Assembly: GCA_903909295.1 (NCBI GenBank)
Contig: CAIVVG010000192.1
Span: 1-6,943 of the forward strand
Length of the DNA: 6,943 bases
Direction of reading: 5' to 3'
Origin: an uncultured Chlamydiae bacterium
GTDB lineage: Bacteria > Chlamydiota > Chlamydiia > Chlamydiales > SM23-39
The first letter of the stretch is position 1; each line of letters opens with the position of its first letter. Shown here piece by piece: positions 6,380 through 6,943 of this stretch. The notes beneath the pieces are model-generated. The model saw only the letters and a list, made by a program, of their open reading frames with translations. It had not been told where the DNA came from and searched no databases. The translations under genes were made by a program, and so were the position numbers.

Positions 6380-6942
6380 TAAAAAGCCCCCGGAGGAAAT
6401 ACGCCCTGTTCCAGAGTCATCAGATCGGGCCAAGGACTCTCATCGGCAAACTTCATCGCAGCCAGTACAATCTCTTTTTGTTCCTTGTCCATCTCTTCAA
6501 ATCGCTCTTCCGTCAACATTCCCTCTTCGATCAGCCTCTTCTTCAAGAGGGAAATCGGGTCTCTTTGTTCGATAACGCACTGCATCGACTCTTTGGTTCG
6601 GTAGGCCGCCGGATCGGAAATCGAGTGGCCGCGGAACCTCTCGACAACCACCTCGATCAACACAGGCCGAGACGTCGCCAACACCTCGTGCAACGCCGCC
6701 TTAAATCCCGCGTAGCAATTGAAAAAGTCCATCCCATCCAACGTATAGGAGCTGATCCCATAACTATTGGCATAGTGCTCCGCAATCGGCTCCACGCACA
6801 CAGCCCGGCTGACGTGAGTGCCCATGCCCCATTTGTTATTTTCAATCACATAGAGACAAGGGAGATTCCAAAGAGACGCCAAATTCAGCGATTCGTGCAC
6901 CGCCCCCTGAACCACAGCCCCCTCCCCCATAAAGCAAAACGA
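6379..6942 (-). CDS. pdhA: Pyruvate dehydrogenase E1 component, alpha subunit, C-terminal part
   Basis: This is the 3' part of the E1-alpha gene. The frame is open to the window edge and encodes about 187 residues, roughly the last half of a protein usually around 330-350 long. The true start lies outside, and the first visible methionine (codon 6928-6930) is internal. E1-alpha binds thiamine diphosphate and Mg2+ at the interface with E1-beta. The visible part holds the thiamine-binding motif: MGEGAVVQGAVHESLNLA, then ENNKWGMGT after the normal ~26-residue spacing. The usual GDG reads GEG here (6919-6927), so the metal-binding Asp is replaced by Glu. Further on, RFRGHSISDPAAYRTKE is the conserved loop with the active-site histidine (H102 counting from that methionine). 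It is the first gene of the pdhABC set, and its stop overlaps the pdhB start by one base. Assignment is secure. Confidence 0.93.
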   Translation of the reverse strand, partial: SFCFMGEGAVVQGAVHESLNLASLWNLPCLYVIENNKWGMGTHVSRAVCVEPIAEHYANSYGISSYTLDGMDFFNCYAGFKAALHEVLATSRPVLIEVVVERFRGHSISDPAAYRTKESMQCVIEQRDPISLLKKRLIEEGMLTEERFEEMDKEQKEIVLAAMKFADESPWPDLMTLEQGVFPPGAF

Positions 6943-6943
6943 A

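Noticed and set aside
6380..6433. Longer pdhB start inside pdhA
   Set aside because: The extra 18 residues do not resemble E1-beta; the TAATG overlap at 6377-6381 gives the normal N-terminus.
1..6943. Defence system, CRISPR array, prophage, transposase, tRNA, rRNA or riboswitch
   Set aside because: Nothing in the sequence supports any of these; apart from the palindromic element every substantial segment is an ordinary envelope, transport or metabolic gene.

Overview
The window looks like a chromosomal housekeeping segment from a member of the Chlamydiota, probably an environmental lineage rather than a classical Chlamydia pathogen. The assignment rests on gene order (omp85/bamA, ompH, lpxD, with the pyruvate dehydrogenase genes alongside, as I recall from the CT241-CT247 region of Chlamydia trachomatis) and on the character of the short OmpH-like chaperone. 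Base composition looks a little above 50% G+C by eye, which is high for the cultured chlamydiae I know of. That impression is not a computed value.

Layout. Left (about 1-2987, + strand): the end of bamA (C-terminal rim of POTRA5 plus the whole outer-membrane barrel), then ompH/skp (periplasmic chaperone), then lpxD (lipid A acyltransferase). These are tightly spaced and look co-transcribed, ending at a small hairpin terminator that begins in the lpxD stop codon. Middle (3085-4005, + strand): a CorA-type divalent-metal transporter, apparently its own unit. Right (4097-6943, - strand): pdhC, pdhB and the 3' part of pdhA, encoding E2, E1-beta and E1-alpha of the pyruvate dehydrogenase complex, transcribed toward corA. 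A hairpin overlapping the corA stop could terminate transcription from both sides.

How the genes work together. The left operon builds the Gram-negative envelope: OmpH escorts unfolded outer-membrane proteins, BamA inserts them, and LpxD makes a lipid A precursor for the same membrane. The right operon converts pyruvate to acetyl-CoA; the E3 subunit is not in this window.

The main unexplained structure is a roughly 153-bp palindromic repeat-like element (1798-1950) between ompH and the conserved start of lpxD. It has 16-bp terminal inverted repeats, an internal 9-bp hairpin, and a length divisible by three. It lies in frame in the lpxD reading frame and adds about 51 residues to the N-terminus if the ATG that overlaps the ompH stop is used. 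This resembles, by analogy only, the in-frame palindromic elements known from Rickettsia. No defence system, CRISPR array, phage, IS transposase, tRNA or rRNA was seen. No gene-free stretch exceeds 300 bases.
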